This document shows positions 16,323 to 25,187 of a DNA stretch of 64,000 nt, piece after piece (the first letter of the stretch is position 1; each line of letters starts with the position of its first letter). This DNA is from Bacillota bacterium (lineage in GTDB: Bacteria > Bacillota > Clostridia > Christensenellales > UMGS416), in assembly GCA_023435705.1 (NCBI GenBank), contig JAEYRH010000013.1:66306-130305 (forward strand). The letters run 5' to 3'. The translations under genes were made by a program, and so were the position numbers. The notes under the pieces were generated by a model. It saw only the letters and a program-made list of their open reading frames with translations. It made no database searches and was not told the origin of the DNA.

Positions 16323-17206
16323 ATGGCTTTATCAACCTTTTGAAACCATCCGGCATGTCTTCCAGCAGCGCCGTGGCTGCGGTGCGTGCAATCACCGGGC
16401 AGCGGAAATCCGGCCACAGCGGCACACTGGATCCGCTGGCTGCCGGTGTGCTGCCACTTTGCCTTGGGCGCGCCACCAAGCTGTTTGACTACATCATGGA
16501 GAAGGACAAGGAATACCTTGCCGAGCTCACGCTGGGTTTTGAGACTGACACGCAAGATGCCGATGGCACCGTGCTGCACCGGGGAGACCCATCCGGCATC
16601 GGCGATGCGGAATTCGAAGCTGTGCTTCCGCATTTCCGGGGCACCATCCTGCAGCAACCGCCGATGTATTCCGCGTTGGTGCACGAGGGCAGGAAACTAT
16701 ATAAGATCGCCCGCAGCGGTGAGACGATTGCACGGGAGCACAGGGAGATCGAGATTCACGGTCTTGAGGTGGTGGAACGCTCCGGCCCGGTCAGTTGGCT
16801 GATCCGGATCAACTGCTCCAAAGGCACCTATGTGCGCACGCTCTGCGCTGACATTGGCCGGGCATTGGGCTGCTACGGCTGTCTCACATATTTGCTGCGC
16901 ACGGCTTCCGGTGTGTTCACACTGGAAAAAACAGTCACCATCGAGGAGCTAGCCGAAATGGCAAAAGCCCGTCATGCGCACTCTGCCCTGCTACCGATGG
17001 ACTATCCATTGATGCACCTGCCCAGAGCCGATTTCCCGCTGAAGGGTTCGGCGGGGCTGCTCAACGGCATGACCGTGCCCTATGGTGGCGAACCTGCCGA
17101 GGCGATCCGGCTTTATGTGGATGATGCCTTTGTTGCCATCGCCATAGCCGGCGGTGCAGCAGGAGAAGGTTGCCTCAGGGTGCGCACAATGTTGGTGCAG
17201 CCCTGA
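16319..17206 (+). CDS. truB: tRNA pseudouridine(55) synthase TruB
   Basis: A 295-residue TruB. It starts MNGFINLLKPSGMSSS and has the catalytic motif GHSGTLDPLAAGVLP, with Asp38 as nucleophile. It also has KDKEYLAELTLGFETDT and the RNA-binding CSKGTYVRTLCADIG. A C-terminal PUA-like region follows. It converts U55 in the T-loop of tRNAs to pseudouridine. Translation is coupled to nrnA (ATGA overlap). Confidence 0.93.
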   Translation: MNGFINLLKPSGMSSSSAVAAVRAITGQRKSGHSGTLDPLAAGVLPLCLGRATKLFDYIMEKDKEYLAELTLGFETDTQDADGTVLHRGDPSGIGDAEFEAVLPHFRGTILQQPPMYSALVHEGRKLYKIARSGETIAREHREIEIHGLEVVERSGPVSWLIRINCSKGTYVRTLCADIGRALGCYGCLTYLLRTASGVFTLEKTVTIEELAEMAKARHAHSALLPMDYPLMHLPRADFPLKGSAGLLNGMTVPYGGEPAEAIRLYVDDAFVAIAIAGGAAGEGCLRVRTMLVQP

Positions 17207-17230
17207 TGTTAGTCGCGATTTCCCGCTTCG

Positions 17231-17239
17231 TGGTATAAT
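17231..17239 (+). promoter_or_regulatory. extended -10 element before ribF
   Basis: TGGTATAAT (17231-17239) is a TGn-TATAAT extended -10, about 30 bases before the ribF ATG. No good -35 is seen. It may be an internal promoter of the operon. Confidence 0.5.
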
Positions 17240-17269
17240 CCATTTATCACTTCGCATTACCGAGGGTAT

Positions 17270-18169
17270 ATGAAGATTTATTCTCAACATTTTCCCGATG
17301 TCTGCGGGCCGTTTACACTGTGCATCGGCAAATTTGACGGTGTTCACACCGGGCATCGCATGATATTGGATACACTCCTTGATACGGCGCGGATGCACTC
17401 TGCCGCCGCGGTTGCCTATAGCTTTGAGCCTAGACTTGGCACACCGCTTCTCACTTCCAAAGAAGAAAAGATTGCACTGCTTGAAAAGCTTGGTATTTCC
17501 GGTGTCGTATTGGCCGAATTGAATGAGGAATTGATGGCGATGACTGCGGATCAGTTCATCGCGCGCATTGCCGCTTGCGGCAGCCTGAAGGCTGTTGTGG
17601 TGGGAGAGGGGTTCCGGTTTGGCCGGGGTGCAGCCGGTGATGTTGCAATGTTGCGGCAGTTGGGCGGCCAATATGGCTTTGACGTGCTTGAGATCCCGCA
17701 GGTTTGTCGGGATGGCCAGGCAGTCTCCAGCACGCTGATCCGCCAATGCATCCTGGCCGGTGACTTGACGCGCGCCGCCATGCTGTTGGGGCGGGAGTAT
17801 TCGCTGGCAGGCGAGGTGTTGCCAGGCAGGCAATTAGCCCGCAGGTTGGGGTTTCGCACCGCAAATATCTTGCCTCCTGAGGGCAAGGTGATCCCGCTGG
17901 TCGGCGTGTACGCGTGCTATGTGGAGGCCGACGGCGATGCCTGGCCTGCCATGGTCAATATCGGCGTCAAGCCCACCATCAACGGACAGGAACTTTTGAT
18001 CGAAAGCCACCTGATCGGCTTTGAGGGTGACTTATATGGCAAGGTGGTCACAGTCCGCCTAGTGTCACGGATCCGCGATGAAATGAAGTTTGAGTCGGTG
18101 GAGCACCTTGCCGCGCAGATGGCCAAAGACCGTGAAACCACGCTGAGGGCGCTGGCCAGCCGCGCCTGA
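17270..18169 (+). CDS. ribF: bifunctional riboflavin kinase/FAD synthetase
   Basis: A 299-residue RibF. The N-terminal adenylyltransferase domain has IGKFDGVHTGHRMIL (the family GxFDGVHxGH), VVGEGFRFGRGAAGD and SSTLIRQCI. The C-terminal riboflavin kinase domain (about 180-299) has RRLGFRTANI, VGVYACYVEADG, MVNIGVKPTI and ESHLIGFEGDLYG. It makes FMN and then FAD from riboflavin. No FMN riboswitch is visible upstream. Its position after truB is the standard Firmicutes arrangement. Confidence 0.93.
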   Translation: MKIYSQHFPDVCGPFTLCIGKFDGVHTGHRMILDTLLDTARMHSAAAVAYSFEPRLGTPLLTSKEEKIALLEKLGISGVVLAELNEELMAMTADQFIARIAACGSLKAVVVGEGFRFGRGAAGDVAMLRQLGGQYGFDVLEIPQVCRDGQAVSSTLIRQCILAGDLTRAAMLLGREYSLAGEVLPGRQLARRLGFRTANILPPEGKVIPLVGVYACYVEADGDAWPAMVNIGVKPTINGQELLIESHLIGFEGDLYGKVVTVRLVSRIRDEMKFESVEHLAAQMAKDRETTLRALASRA

Positions 18170-18237
18170 TTGCATGCAGGTGATCCAGGCATGTTTTTCC
18201 AAAACACTGTTTCCGTACTCTTAATCTATTATTTATG

Positions 18238-18265
18238 TTGCTTAACCCGCATACTCTGATATAAT
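18238..18265 (+). promoter_or_regulatory. promoter of the homocysteine gene set
   Basis: TTGCTT (18238-18243), a 16-base spacer, and a consensus TATAAT (18260-18265). The predicted start is near 18272, so an ATG at 18270 cannot be the translation start of the next gene. Confidence 0.65.
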
Positions 18266-18299
18266 TCACATGACATTCATTTGGACTGGGGTGAAAGCA

Positions 18300-19454
18300 T
18301 TGATCAGAACATTCGACGAAATCAACGAGAAAATCCGCTCCCAAAAGGCGGCTGTCTTCACCGCCGAGGAAGTGGTGCGGATGGTGAAGGACGAGGGCGT
18401 GAAAGCCGTGCACAAGAAGGTGGACGTGGTCACCTGTGCCACGTTCGGGGCCATGTGCAGCTCCGGCGCGATCCTCAATTTCGGCCACACCAATCCCCCC
18501 ATTCGAATGTCAAGCATCTGGCTCAACGACGTGCAGGCCTACGGCGGCCTTGCAGCGGTGGATACCTATATCGGTGCCACGCAGGCCTCCGATACCAAGG
18601 GTATTGATTATGGCGGCGCCCATGTGATTGGCGACCTGATCGCGGGCAAGCCTGTGCACCTCCGTGCAACTTCAAAAGGCACTGATTGCTACCCGCGCAC
18701 TGAGATTGATACGGATCTGACGCTGGAGGAGCTCAACCAGGCTTATCTGTATAATCCCCGCAATGCCTATCAAAACTATTCGGCGGCGACCAATGCTTCC
18801 GGCAAGACCATCTATACTTATATGGGCACGCTGCTGCCCCGGTGCGGCAATGTGACCTACAGCACCTCCGGTGAGCTGAGCCCTCTGCTCAAAGACCCGA
18901 AGCTTCGGGCAATTGGCATGGGCACCCGCATTTTCCTGGGTGGTGCGCAGGGCTATGTGGCCTGGGAGGGCACGCAGTTCAAGCGGGCTCATGCCGAGTA
19001 TGAGGGCGGCGTGAGTAACGCCGGCGCCACGCTGGCGCTGATTGGCGATATGAAGCAGATGAGCGCCCGCTTTGTGCGCGGTGCCACGATGCGCGGTTAT
19101 GGCAGCACACTTTATCTTGGCGTGGGCATTCCTGTGCCGGTGCTGGATGAAGACCTGCTTTACGACCTCTCGCGGCCAAACGAGGAGTTGTTCACCGAGG
19201 TTTACGACTATTCCACCGGCGAGCGCAGCAGGCCGATGATCCGGCCTGTGAGCTATGCGGAGCTCAGGAGCGGCAAAGTGGAGCTCAATGGCCGGTCGGT
19301 CGTTGCTGCACCTCTTTCTTCGCTGGCGATGGCCCGTGAGATAGCCAATCTCCTCAAGCAAAGCATCGCCTCAGGGCAGTTTTTCCTGCAGGAGCCGGTC
19401 ACGATGTTTCCGGAGGACCGGAAGTTCAAACCCTTCAAAGGAGGGAATGTGTGA
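18300..19454 (+). CDS. HcyBio (DUF39) homocysteine biosynthesis protein
   Basis: A 384-residue protein of the DUF39/HcyBio family. Signatures are VVTCATFGAMCSSGAILNFG, with the two conserved cysteines, followed by GGAHVIGDLIAGKPVHL and IGMGTRIFLGGAQGYVAWEG. Methanosarcina homologues (MA1821 group) are required, with a ferredoxin partner, to convert aspartate semialdehyde and sulfide to homocysteine. GGGGTGA (18288-18294) supports the TTG at 18300; the upstream ATG lies at the predicted transcription start. Its stop overlaps the start of the ferredoxin gene, so the two are co-translated. Confidence 0.85.
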   Translation: MIRTFDEINEKIRSQKAAVFTAEEVVRMVKDEGVKAVHKKVDVVTCATFGAMCSSGAILNFGHTNPPIRMSSIWLNDVQAYGGLAAVDTYIGATQASDTKGIDYGGAHVIGDLIAGKPVHLRATSKGTDCYPRTEIDTDLTLEELNQAYLYNPRNAYQNYSAATNASGKTIYTYMGTLLPRCGNVTYSTSGELSPLLKDPKLRAIGMGTRIFLGGAQGYVAWEGTQFKRAHAEYEGGVSNAGATLALIGDMKQMSARFVRGATMRGYGSTLYLGVGIPVPVLDEDLLYDLSRPNEELFTEVYDYSTGERSRPMIRPVSYAELRSGKVELNGRSVVAAPLSSLAMAREIANLLKQSIASGQFFLQEPVTMFPEDRKFKPFKGGNV

Positions 19455-19870
19455 TGAAAAAGATCAAGCTGCTGCTCCGCTTTCCGGCGGAGCGCACAGA
19501 TAAGCCCGTGAGCTCCCGCCTGATTCGGGATTACAACCTGGATTTCAGCATCATGACCGCCCACATCAACCCCGGCATGACCGGCGAGCTGACGATAGAG
19601 CTCACCGGCGAAGAGGAGAATCTGGATCGCGGCGTGCAGTATCTGCGTGACGAGGGCATTGGCGTGACGGTGCTTTCCCGCTCCATCGTGTGGGATGGCA
19701 ATCAATGCACCCATTGCGGAGCCTGCACTGCGGTATGTCCCAGTGGGGCGCTTTTGTTGGACGACAATGCGGAGCTCTGCTTCGACCAGGATAAATGCCT
19801 GGTTTGCGAGTTGTGCATCGCGGCCTGCCCGCTGAAGGTGATGGCCGTCAACTATGCCGTTGGGGATTGA
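19454..19870 (+). CDS. NIL-domain and 4Fe-4S ferredoxin protein
   Basis: A 138-residue protein. The N-terminal NIL domain (about 1-75) is a ferredoxin-like fold often linked to methionine metabolism. It is followed by two 4Fe-4S motifs, CTHCGACTAVCPSG and CLVCELCIAACP. It corresponds to the MA1822-type partner of HcyBio and probably supplies electrons or sulfur for homocysteine formation in the cytoplasm. AAGGAGGG lies upstream; the ATG at 19454 is preferred over a GTG at 19451. It overlaps the UPF0280 gene by 17 bases. Confidence 0.88.
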   Translation: MKKIKLLLRFPAERTDKPVSSRLIRDYNLDFSIMTAHINPGMTGELTIELTGEEENLDRGVQYLRDEGIGVTVLSRSIVWDGNQCTHCGACTAVCPSGALLLDDNAELCFDQDKCLVCELCIAACPLKVMAVNYAVGD

Positions 19871-20594
19871 TCCAAACCACATCGAGCGGGATTACCGCCG
19901 GTTGTTTTCCGGAGGGCTGGCTTATTTCCGCGTTTGCGAGGGCCAGAGCGATCTGTATATCGGCGCCCACAGCAAGCTTGAAAGCCAGGCTCGGATGGCG
20001 CTGCTCTCAGCCCGTACCGCCATTGAGGCGGAGATCAGGATGCGGCCGGAGTTTTTAACGTCGTTTGTACCGCTGGACATCCAGTCACTCGCGCCGGATC
20101 CTGTATCCTGGATGTATGCCGCTGCTGCGAATGCAGGTGTGGGGCCGATGGCCGCTGTGGCCGGGGCTGTGGCGCAATCGGTGGGTCGGGCGCTGAAAGC
20201 CCGAAGCGCCGAGGTGATCGTGGAAAACGGCGGTGACATTTATATCCTCACCCAGACGGAGCGTTTGGTCGCTCTTTATGCCGGCGACTCACCGCTTTCG
20301 ATGAAGGTTGCGCTGAAGGTGCCGCCGGGGGAGTGGGGCGTGTGCACGTCCGCCGGCAAGGTGGGCCCGTCTGTTTCCTTTGGTCAGGCCGACGCGGCGA
20401 TGATCTTTGCCAAGGACACAGCTTTGGCGGATGCCGCAGCGACCGCCCTTGGCAATATGCTGCGCACCAGCGGTGACATCTCGGCAGCGTTGGCGCGGAT
20501 CATGGATACAGATGGTGTGCTGGGTGCGGTGGCCGTGATGGGAGACAAACTTGGCGCCGCTGGTGATGTGCAACTGGCGCCCTATCAGAGTTGA
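19854..20594 (+). CDS. UPF0280 (COG2122, ApbE-related) protein
   Basis: A 246-residue UPF0280 protein. It has MAAVAGAVAQSVGRAL, VENGGDIYILT, which resembles the ApbE core, and VCTSAGKVGPSVSFGQADAA. In Methanosarcina a COG2122 protein (MA1715 group) is needed for the sulfide-to-homocysteine route together with HcyBio and its ferredoxin. The gene overlap with the ferredoxin here strongly suggests the same pathway. Its exact reaction is not settled. Confidence 0.85.
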   Translation: MPLGIDPNHIERDYRRLFSGGLAYFRVCEGQSDLYIGAHSKLESQARMALLSARTAIEAEIRMRPEFLTSFVPLDIQSLAPDPVSWMYAAAANAGVGPMAAVAGAVAQSVGRALKARSAEVIVENGGDIYILTQTERLVALYAGDSPLSMKVALKVPPGEWGVCTSAGKVGPSVSFGQADAAMIFAKDTALADAAATALGNMLRTSGDISAALARIMDTDGVLGAVAVMGDKLGAAGDVQLAPYQS

Positions 20595-20607
20595 GAGGTT
20601 CGGCGAA

Positions 20608-21258
20608 ATGGAAAAGAGAATGGCTATCTACCCGCTGTATGTAATTGGCGTTGTTGCTGTCGCAGCTTCTGCGGCATTCATGGGCATGGACGGCTTTCTG
20701 TTTGTGATGCTTTTGGCCGTGGCCTTTGTCATGGAATCCCTGGTGCTGCGTTACTCAAAGCCAACGGTTCTGAAACGGAGCTTGCAGCTTGACCACTGGT
20801 GGGAAATGCTGCTGCCCCCTCTGATGGTGGTATTGGCTGCGGCCACTTCGGTGCTGTCAGTGCTGGATATTATGGTTTGGAAGGCTTCCATCATCTTCTC
20901 CTTTCTCACGATGACGGGTGGCGCAGTGCTGCTGATGAGCGCGGTGCTTATCACAATCCAGTCGCTTCGCGCACAACCGCCACATGGGCAGGAGAAGTAT
21001 GGGGAAGCACCGAAAGAGGGTTCGGAGCGGGGCCCCTACGAGGTTGTGCGCCACCCGATGATGCTGTCTGTGCTGTTGGGAGGGCTGTCAATCCCTCTGT
21101 TTTTGGGTTCCGGCATCGGGTTCATCCCAGCTGCGCTGCTTGCTGCCACTGTGATTGCGCGCACCGCGGCGGAAGACGAGTGGCGTTTCAACAATTATGA
21201 ATGGTTCTATGACTATACGAAGGAAGTATCCTACCGCTTGATCCCATTCATTTGGTAA
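20608..21258 (+). CDS. isoprenylcysteine methyltransferase-like (ICMT/PEMT) membrane protein
   Basis: A 216-residue membrane protein with about five helices. It carries the family motif GPYEVVRHPMMLSVLL and a C-terminal EDEWRFNNYEWFYDYTKEVSYR. These correspond to the RHP...Y and E...Y elements that bind S-adenosylmethionine in ICMT/PEMT-type methyltransferases. The substrate is unknown; a lipid or small thiol is possible. The gene begins 14 bases after UPF0280 and may be the last gene of that transcript. Confidence 0.7.
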   Translation: MEKRMAIYPLYVIGVVAVAASAAFMGMDGFLFVMLLAVAFVMESLVLRYSKPTVLKRSLQLDHWWEMLLPPLMVVLAAATSVLSVLDIMVWKASIIFSFLTMTGGAVLLMSAVLITIQSLRAQPPHGQEKYGEAPKEGSERGPYEVVRHPMMLSVLLGGLSIPLFLGSGIGFIPAALLAATVIARTAAEDEWRFNNYEWFYDYTKEVSYRLIPFIW

Positions 21259-21280
21259 TAGCGAGAATATCGTTTATAAT
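21252..21280 (+). promoter_or_regulatory. promoter of the PatB-like gene
   Basis: TTGGTA (21252-21257), a 17-base spacer, and a consensus TATAAT (21275-21280). The -35 overlaps the end of the preceding gene. Confidence 0.6.
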
Positions 21281-21298
21281 CGTTTGGCAGGGTTGCTC

Positions 21299-22465
21299 AT
21301 GATCTATAACTTTGATGCTCTGATGAACCGCCGTGGCACAAGCTCAGAAAAGTGGGATATTAAATATCCCGGTTGGCCTGATGCGTTGCCTATGTGGGTG
21401 GCTGATATGGACTTTGCCGCACCGCCTGAGGTCACTGCAGCGATTGCTGAGCGGGTTGCCCATGGTGTGTATGGCTATACTCACCCGGAGGGGCCGGATT
21501 ATGACGCGCCGGTACGCTGGCGGCAGGCTCGTTGCGGCCACGCCATCAAGCCTGAGTGGGTGTTGTTCAGCTCCGGTGTGGTTTGCTCATTGAAAGCTGT
21601 GGTCAACGCACTCACCTCGCCTGGAGACGCCGTGGTCGTGCAGCCGCCGGTCTATCCGCCCTTTATGGCGATCGTGGAACAGGCCGGATGTGAGGTTGTT
21701 GCCAACCCTTTGTTGCAGGACAATGCCGGGCGATGGGGAATGGACCTGGACCATCTGGAGAGCTGTTTCAAGCAGGGTGCGAGACTCATGTTCCTGTGCA
21801 GCAGCCACAACCCCGTGGGCCGTGTTTGGACACCACAGGAGCTTTCTGACCTGGCGTCGCTTTGCGTACGATATGATGTTGTGGTGGCTTCTGACGAGAT
21901 CCACTGCGACATTCTCCGACCCGGATATTGCCATACGGCCATTGCGTCGCTGCCTGATATGGAGGAGCGCGTAATCACATTGTTTTCCACAACAAAGACC
22001 TTCAACCTTGCCGGTATGCAAAACTCAGTTACCACCATCGCTCACAAGTCATTGCGACGCAAAGTGGCAGACGAGCTCTACCGATGCAATCATGATACGC
22101 CAAACCTGTTTGGTATGATCGCCCAGCGAGCTGCTTGGACTCACGGCGGGCAGTGGCTGGATCAGATGAACGCCTATGTGGCCCAAAATTGCGACCGGGC
22201 TCTGAAGATGCTGGCCGGGCAACAGGTTATCCTGCCAACCATGCCGGAGGGTACCTATCTGCTTTGGCTGGACTGCCGGGCCGTATCCGCTGATGAGCGG
22301 GATCTGGTGGATTTTTTCGCCAATACCTGCCGCGTGTGGCCCACAATGGGCAAGGCATATGGGGCGGAGGGATTTGCGCGTCTGAACCTGGCCACAAGCC
22401 GAACCGTAGTGGAGGAAGGAATCGGCAGGATTCTGGAAGGGCTCCGCATAATCGGAAAACTATGA
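21299..22465 (+). CDS. PatB/MalY-type PLP aminotransferase (C-S beta-lyase)
   Basis: A 388-residue fold-type I PLP enzyme of the MalY/PatB branch. The N-terminus NFDALMNRRGTSSEKWDIKY and PMWVADMDFAAPPEV are diagnostic. The PLP-binding aspartate lies in VASDEIHCDI and the Schiff-base lysine in FSTTKTFNLAG. Family members cleave cystathionine or cysteine conjugates to a thiol, pyruvate and ammonia, or act as aminotransferases. Its position behind the homocysteine gene set suggests sulfur amino-acid metabolism. The ATG at 21299 lies only about 12 bases after the predicted transcription start, with a weak AGGGT. Confidence 0.85.
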   Translation: MIYNFDALMNRRGTSSEKWDIKYPGWPDALPMWVADMDFAAPPEVTAAIAERVAHGVYGYTHPEGPDYDAPVRWRQARCGHAIKPEWVLFSSGVVCSLKAVVNALTSPGDAVVVQPPVYPPFMAIVEQAGCEVVANPLLQDNAGRWGMDLDHLESCFKQGARLMFLCSSHNPVGRVWTPQELSDLASLCVRYDVVVASDEIHCDILRPGYCHTAIASLPDMEERVITLFSTTKTFNLAGMQNSVTTIAHKSLRRKVADELYRCNHDTPNLFGMIAQRAAWTHGGQWLDQMNAYVAQNCDRALKMLAGQQVILPTMPEGTYLLWLDCRAVSADERDLVDFFANTCRVWPTMGKAYGAEGFARLNLATSRTVVEEGIGRILEGLRIIGKL

Positions 22466-22533
22466 CATTAACCAATGCAGCGAGGATAATGCAAATATAC
22501 CAAATTATGTGCCGGAAATTATAGCGAAAAATG

Positions 22534-22575
22534 ATCCCCCTGGCTTCACCAAGGGGATGGTTCTTGTTCTTGATT
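22534..22575 (+). terminator. intrinsic terminator after the PatB-like gene
   Basis: ATCCCCCTGG pairs with CCAAGGGGAT (9 of 10 bases) around a CTTCA loop, then TTCTTGTTCTT. Confidence 0.65.
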
Positions 22576-22724
22576 ATGTAACCTTCACCTTTGAACACTG
22601 CACCCGCCACTCGCCAGCTGATGAGAGGATAATTAAATAGAGTTATCGAGATTTCTATCAGCATAAAGCATCAGAGTTGGATTAAACAAATGCCCAGTTA
22701 TGACTTAATCTGTTTCTCATGTTT

Positions 22725-22746
22725 TCAAATCTACATCAAATCTACA
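22725..22746 (+). promoter_or_regulatory. tandem 11-bp operator upstream of the HMA-SafE gene
   Basis: TCAAATCTACA occurs twice head-to-tail (22725-22735 and 22736-22746). Two copies at an 11-base period are the usual target of OmpR/PhoB-type response regulators. A -10-like TAAAGT begins 12 bases after the second copy. A close relative of this site lies at the end of the sensor kinase gene at 30.86 kb. Confidence 0.6.
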
Positions 22747-22802
22747 CAACTTGGAGTTAAAGTGTTGCCATCAAACTCTGGCTTTAGCTCAGGGAGGCAT
22801 GA

Positions 22803-24737
22803 ATGAGCAATGCGAAACGCACGTTCACTGTTAAGGGCATGACATGCTCCGGGTGCGAAATGAAAGTGGAAAGGATCCTGAACAGGCTGAACGGCATTAA
22901 ATCGGCCAAGGCCAGCTTTTCCAACAACACCGTCACAGTCGAATATGACCCTGGTGTGGCTGGTGTGCTTGTGATGTCACAAGCATTGGAGAAAGCCGGA
23001 TATGCGCTTGGATCCGAGGAAGCTGGGGTGCCGAAGCGTCAGCTGACCGATCCTCAGGGCAAAAAGCGCCTGCGTGTGGATCAGATGATCGGCCTCGTGA
23101 TTTTGCTTGTGGCGGCATATTTCCTCATTGAAAAGACAATCGGGTTCAACTTTATCCCCGAGGTCAACGCATCGATGGGCTATGGCATGCTGTTTGTCGT
23201 GGGCTTGCTCACGAGCATCCACTGCGTGGCGATGTGCGGCGGAATCAATATGTCTCAGTGCATTGCGCCGACGGGAACCGGCGGCGTTTCTCAGACCAAT
23301 CTTGCTGCTCAAACTAGCGACAAGCCATCAGCTAAGGTCATGCCCAGCTTGCTGTACAATGCCGGCAGGGTGATTTCATACACCATCGTAGGCGGTATTG
23401 TGGGCGTAATCGGCTCGGTGATCAGCTTTTCCGGCTGGGCGCGCGGCGTTGTGGCAGTGCTGTCCGGCATTTTCATGGTCGTGATGGGCGTCTCGATGTT
23501 GGGCATCTTCCCATGGATCAATAAGATCATTCCGCGAATGCCACGTTTCCTGCAGGCAAAGGCCGGCACTGTCCGGCAAGGCAAGGGTCCGTTTATCGTG
23601 GGCTTGTTGAATGGCTTGATGCCCTGCGGCCCGTTGCAGGCAATGCAACTCTATGCGCTGGGCACCGGCAGCTTTTTCGCAGGTGCGCTATCCATGTTCC
23701 TTTTCAGCCTGGGCACAGTGCCGTTGATGTTCGGCCTGGGCGCGCTGAGCTCTCTACTGAGCTCAAAGTTTACTGCCAGGATGATGAAGGTCAGCGCTGC
23801 GCTGGTGCTGCTGCTCGGTCTTGTGATGGTCAACAGAGGGCTGGCGCTTTCCGGTGTGAACATCATGCAGCCGCCTGAAGCCAAACCCCAGACTGTGGAA
23901 AGCAATGGCAATGGCACGGCAAATGGTGTGACCATCAAGGATGGTGTGCAATACATCTCATCCAAAGTGACATCGGGCAGATACCCTCAGATCACTGTTC
24001 AGGCAGGGATGCCAGTCAAGTGGAACCTGCAGGCCGGTGCCAAGGACCTGAACGGATGCAACCGGTCGATCATTATCCCCGCATACAATCTGGAGATTGA
24101 CTTGAAAGCTGGCGACAATATCATTGAGTTCACACCTGACAAGGAGGGAACAATCCCATATTCTTGCTGGATGGGTATGATTACAAGCCGGATCAACGTG
24201 GTCGCCCACGGAAGCACAACTCCGTCGGTAACGGAACCAGCGAGCGATACCGGTTCTTCCGAGAACGTGGGGATCGCTGGGGTCCCAGACATTTCTGGCG
24301 GAGGTTGCTGCTCTTCCGCGGCATTGGCGCCAGACTTCGCCAACGGCAACATCCCGACAGACGAGATCGCCATGCCGAAAGTTGAAGATGGCATACAAGT
24401 GGTTACGATCACAGTCAATGACCGGGGGTATTCTCCAGCAGTCGCGGTTGTGCAGAAGGGCATGAAGACGAAGATCAGATTCGTGGGTGAGAAATTGAAT
24501 CCGTGCAATTCTTCCGTGGTTTTCCCCGAGTACAATGGCGGGCTGAACCTTTCCGCCGGCCAGATGGAAACACCGGAGCTTACCCCGGAGCAGGACTTCA
24601 CGTTTGAGTGCTCCATGAGCATGCTGCATGGGTATGTGAAGGTTGTTGATGACATCAACAAGATAGACATAGGGAAGATAAAGGATGAAGTTGCTCAATA
24701 CACGCCTTCGACAACGGGGGCTGGCTGCTGCGGCTGA
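22803..24737 (+). CDS. HMA-SafE(TauE)-cupredoxin fusion, copper handling
   Basis: A 644-residue membrane protein. A heavy-metal-associated domain (1-70) has GMTCSGC (Cys15, Cys18). A SafE/UreH-like transmembrane region follows (about 97-355, with SIHCVAMCGG and NGLMPCGPLQ). Two cupredoxin-like domains come next (about 370-470 and 530-620). In both, the first copper ligand, usually His, appears as Cys (LNGCN, LNPCN), paired with SCWMGM and ECSMSM. CC pairs occur in the linker (GGGCCSS) and at the C-terminus. Such fusions are linked to copper delivery or detoxification across the membrane. AGGGAGG at 22791-22797 precedes the ATG. It is probably controlled by the adjacent tandem operator. Confidence 0.82.
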   Translation: MSNAKRTFTVKGMTCSGCEMKVERILNRLNGIKSAKASFSNNTVTVEYDPGVAGVLVMSQALEKAGYALGSEEAGVPKRQLTDPQGKKRLRVDQMIGLVILLVAAYFLIEKTIGFNFIPEVNASMGYGMLFVVGLLTSIHCVAMCGGINMSQCIAPTGTGGVSQTNLAAQTSDKPSAKVMPSLLYNAGRVISYTIVGGIVGVIGSVISFSGWARGVVAVLSGIFMVVMGVSMLGIFPWINKIIPRMPRFLQAKAGTVRQGKGPFIVGLLNGLMPCGPLQAMQLYALGTGSFFAGALSMFLFSLGTVPLMFGLGALSSLLSSKFTARMMKVSAALVLLLGLVMVNRGLALSGVNIMQPPEAKPQTVESNGNGTANGVTIKDGVQYISSKVTSGRYPQITVQAGMPVKWNLQAGAKDLNGCNRSIIIPAYNLEIDLKAGDNIIEFTPDKEGTIPYSCWMGMITSRINVVAHGSTTPSVTEPASDTGSSENVGIAGVPDISGGGCCSSAALAPDFANGNIPTDEIAMPKVEDGIQVVTITVNDRGYSPAVAVVQKGMKTKIRFVGEKLNPCNSSVVFPEYNGGLNLSAGQMETPELTPEQDFTFECSMSMLHGYVKVVDDINKIDIGKIKDEVAQYTPSTTGAGCCG

Positions 24738-24745
24738 CATGCGCT

Positions 24746-25120
24746 TCAGGCTTTATCTTCTTCAGAGGTGCGGCTCATGGTGCAGGAGATTGCGCAATGA
24801 TTACTCCGCATATAGCCTGCGCCCCAGTCATACATCGTAACCAAAATCGGCTTGAGGCTCATTCCGAGATCGGTCAGCGAATATTCCACTTTGGGCGGCA
24901 CCACCGGATAAACCTTGCGGTAAAGAAGGTTATCGCTTTCCAGCTCGCGCAGCTGTTGTGTCAGCATCTTTGGCGTGGCTTGCGGCACCAGTTTCGCAAT
25001 TTCGCCATGCCGCATGGTGCCGTTCACGAGATGCCACAGAATCAGAGCCTTGTATTTACCTCCAATGAGCTTCAGCGTGGCGTCTACAGGGCAGTTCGGG
25101 CCGGCGTTGTTACAATTCAT
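24746..25120 (-). CDS. HxlR family transcriptional regulator
   Basis: A 124-residue winged-helix protein of the HxlR family. It has NCPVDATLKLIGGKYKALILWHL near the N-terminus and the recognition-helix region TPKMLTQQLRELESDNL, followed by the wing VPPKVEYSLTDLG. The conserved Cys in NCPV is the redox or electrophile sensor in some homologues (YodB, HypR). AAGGAGG supports the start at 25120. It is divergent from copA and a palindrome lies between them, so copA-operon control and autoregulation are likely. Confidence 0.85.
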   Translation of the reverse strand: MNCNNAGPNCPVDATLKLIGGKYKALILWHLVNGTMRHGEIAKLVPQATPKMLTQQLRELESDNLLYRKVYPVVPPKVEYSLTDLGMSLKPILVTMYDWGAGYMRSNHCAISCTMSRTSEEDKA

Positions 25121-25174
25121 GGGAAGAATCCTCCTTGGTATCATAAAGGGTAGTATGGCACAATATAGTGCGTA

Positions 25175-25187
25175 CTTGTATTACAAG
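25175..25187. promoter_or_regulatory. putative HxlR operator palindrome
   Basis: CTTGTA-T-TACAAG is a perfect 13-bp palindrome located between the divergent hxlR-like gene and copA. HxlR dimers bind such dyads. Confidence 0.5.
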
